A stretch of DNA of 5,845 bases from an uncultured Phycisphaerae bacterium (GTDB lineage Bacteria > Planctomycetota > Phycisphaerae > Sedimentisphaerales > Anaerohalosphaeraceae). The translations under genes and the position numbers were made by a program. Under the pieces are notes generated by a model. It saw only the letters and a program-made list of their open reading frames with translations, was not told where the DNA came from and did not search any database. Below, piece by piece: positions 5,472 to 5,845 of the stretch. The stretch covers positions 1-5,845 of the forward strand of contig CALETL010000236.1 of the NCBI GenBank assembly GCA_937920485.1. Direction: 5' to 3'. Positions within the stretch are counted from its first letter, which is position 1, and each line of letters starts with the position of its first letter.

Positions 5472-5845
5472 ATGACCGCTGTGAGTCTACAACTGAATAT
5501 GCCGATTCAATCCGCTCGCGTTATTAACGAAGAGACGGACCCGTCAACGAATCAGATGAACCCAAACACAGGGGGACTGTCACAGGAACCCGGACAAGTG
5601 GATGCGCTGTGTAATGCCCTGCAGCAGGCCGCCGAAAACCTTGAGCGATATACTGAAGAGTTGTTTCTTTCCCACAAGGAGCAGATTGTGCGTCTCAGCA
5701 TTGAGATTGCTTCTAAAATTCTTGCCAAAGACCGGCATGAACGAAATTATGAAATTGAAAAAATTATTTTACAAGCATTACAGACGGTTCCCCCATCCAA
5801 GCAGACCCTAATCCGATTGAATCCGGATGATTTAAAAACGATTCG
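5472..5845 (+). CDS. fliH: Flagellar export ATPase regulator FliH, N-terminal part (runs off the right edge)
   Basis: FliH binds the export ATPase FliI, restrains its activity and helps tether it to the C-ring through FliN. Only the first 124 codons are in the window and no stop is reached. The frame was followed by hand from ATG 5472, 7 bp after the fliG stop; TTG 5466 is an alternative that adds two residues. Residues 1-42 are polar and variable. Residues 43-70 form a likely helix or coiled coil (QQAAENLERYTEEL). Residues 71-87 (QIVRLSIEIASKILAKD) are the recognisable core of the FliH/HrpE family, and the following QTLIRLNPDDLKTI also fits. The GxxxG repeats seen in many FliH proteins are absent from the visible part. 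Position directly after fliG supports the call, with fliI expected next beyond the window. Confidence 0.85.
   Translation, partial: MTAVSLQLNMPIQSARVINEETDPSTNQMNPNTGGLSQEPGQVDALCNALQQAAENLERYTEELFLSHKEQIVRLSIEIASKILAKDRHERNYEIEKIILQALQTVPPSKQTLIRLNPDDLKTI

Noticed and set aside
5602..5811. 69-codon plus-strand frame overlapping fliH
   Set aside because: It is out of frame with the recognisable FliH sequence that runs from 5472 to the window edge.

Overview
The window is a flagellar gene locus with a divergent layout around a central regulatory region. The rightward genes are, in order, flgB, flgC, fliE, fliF, fliG and the start of fliH. They encode the proximal rod (FlgB, FlgC), the rod/MS-ring adaptor (FliE), the MS ring (FliF), a switch/rotor protein (FliG) and the export ATPase regulator (FliH). 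The leftward gene runs off the left edge. Its 412 visible codons are low-complexity, acidic and rich in Gln, Thr, Pro and Asn, and look like the N-terminal part of a hook-length control protein (FliK type).

Layout: 1-1236 (minus) is the fliK-like partial gene with a 3 x 42-bp in-frame tandem repeat at 877-1002. 1237-1705 is an AT-rich intergenic region with two divergent sigma-54 type -24/-12 promoters that share the core TGGCATA-N4-TTGCT, plus several inverted repeats between them. 1706-5464 holds five complete rod/MS-ring/switch genes with gaps of 3 to 50 bp, consistent with one operon. From 5472 to the right edge is the 5' part of fliH.

How the genes act together: FliF forms the MS ring in the inner membrane, and its extreme C-terminus binds FliG on the cytoplasmic face. 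FliE joins the ring to the FlgB/FlgC rod. FliH regulates the FliI ATPase of the flagellar type III export apparatus, and FliK measures hook length and triggers the export substrate switch. The matched sigma-54 promoters suggest that both arms are switched on together by an RpoN-dependent flagellar activator.

Organism: a flagellated bacterium with a double-membrane type flagellum, moderate GC content in the genes and RpoN-controlled flagella. The FliG, FliF and FliH sequence style and the divergent fliK arrangement make me lean to the Planctomycetota or another PVC-group lineage, but this is an impression from sequence and not a search result. The most unusual points are the apparent lack of an ATG/GTG/TTG start for full-length FliF (a CTG start is the best fit, just after a five-codon minicistron overlapping the fliE stop), the paired divergent sigma-54 promoters, the repeat block in the FliK-like protein, and a FliG that lacks the usual MFxF hinge motif. 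I found no mobile element, RNA gene or CRISPR array, and no evidence for a wholly new system.
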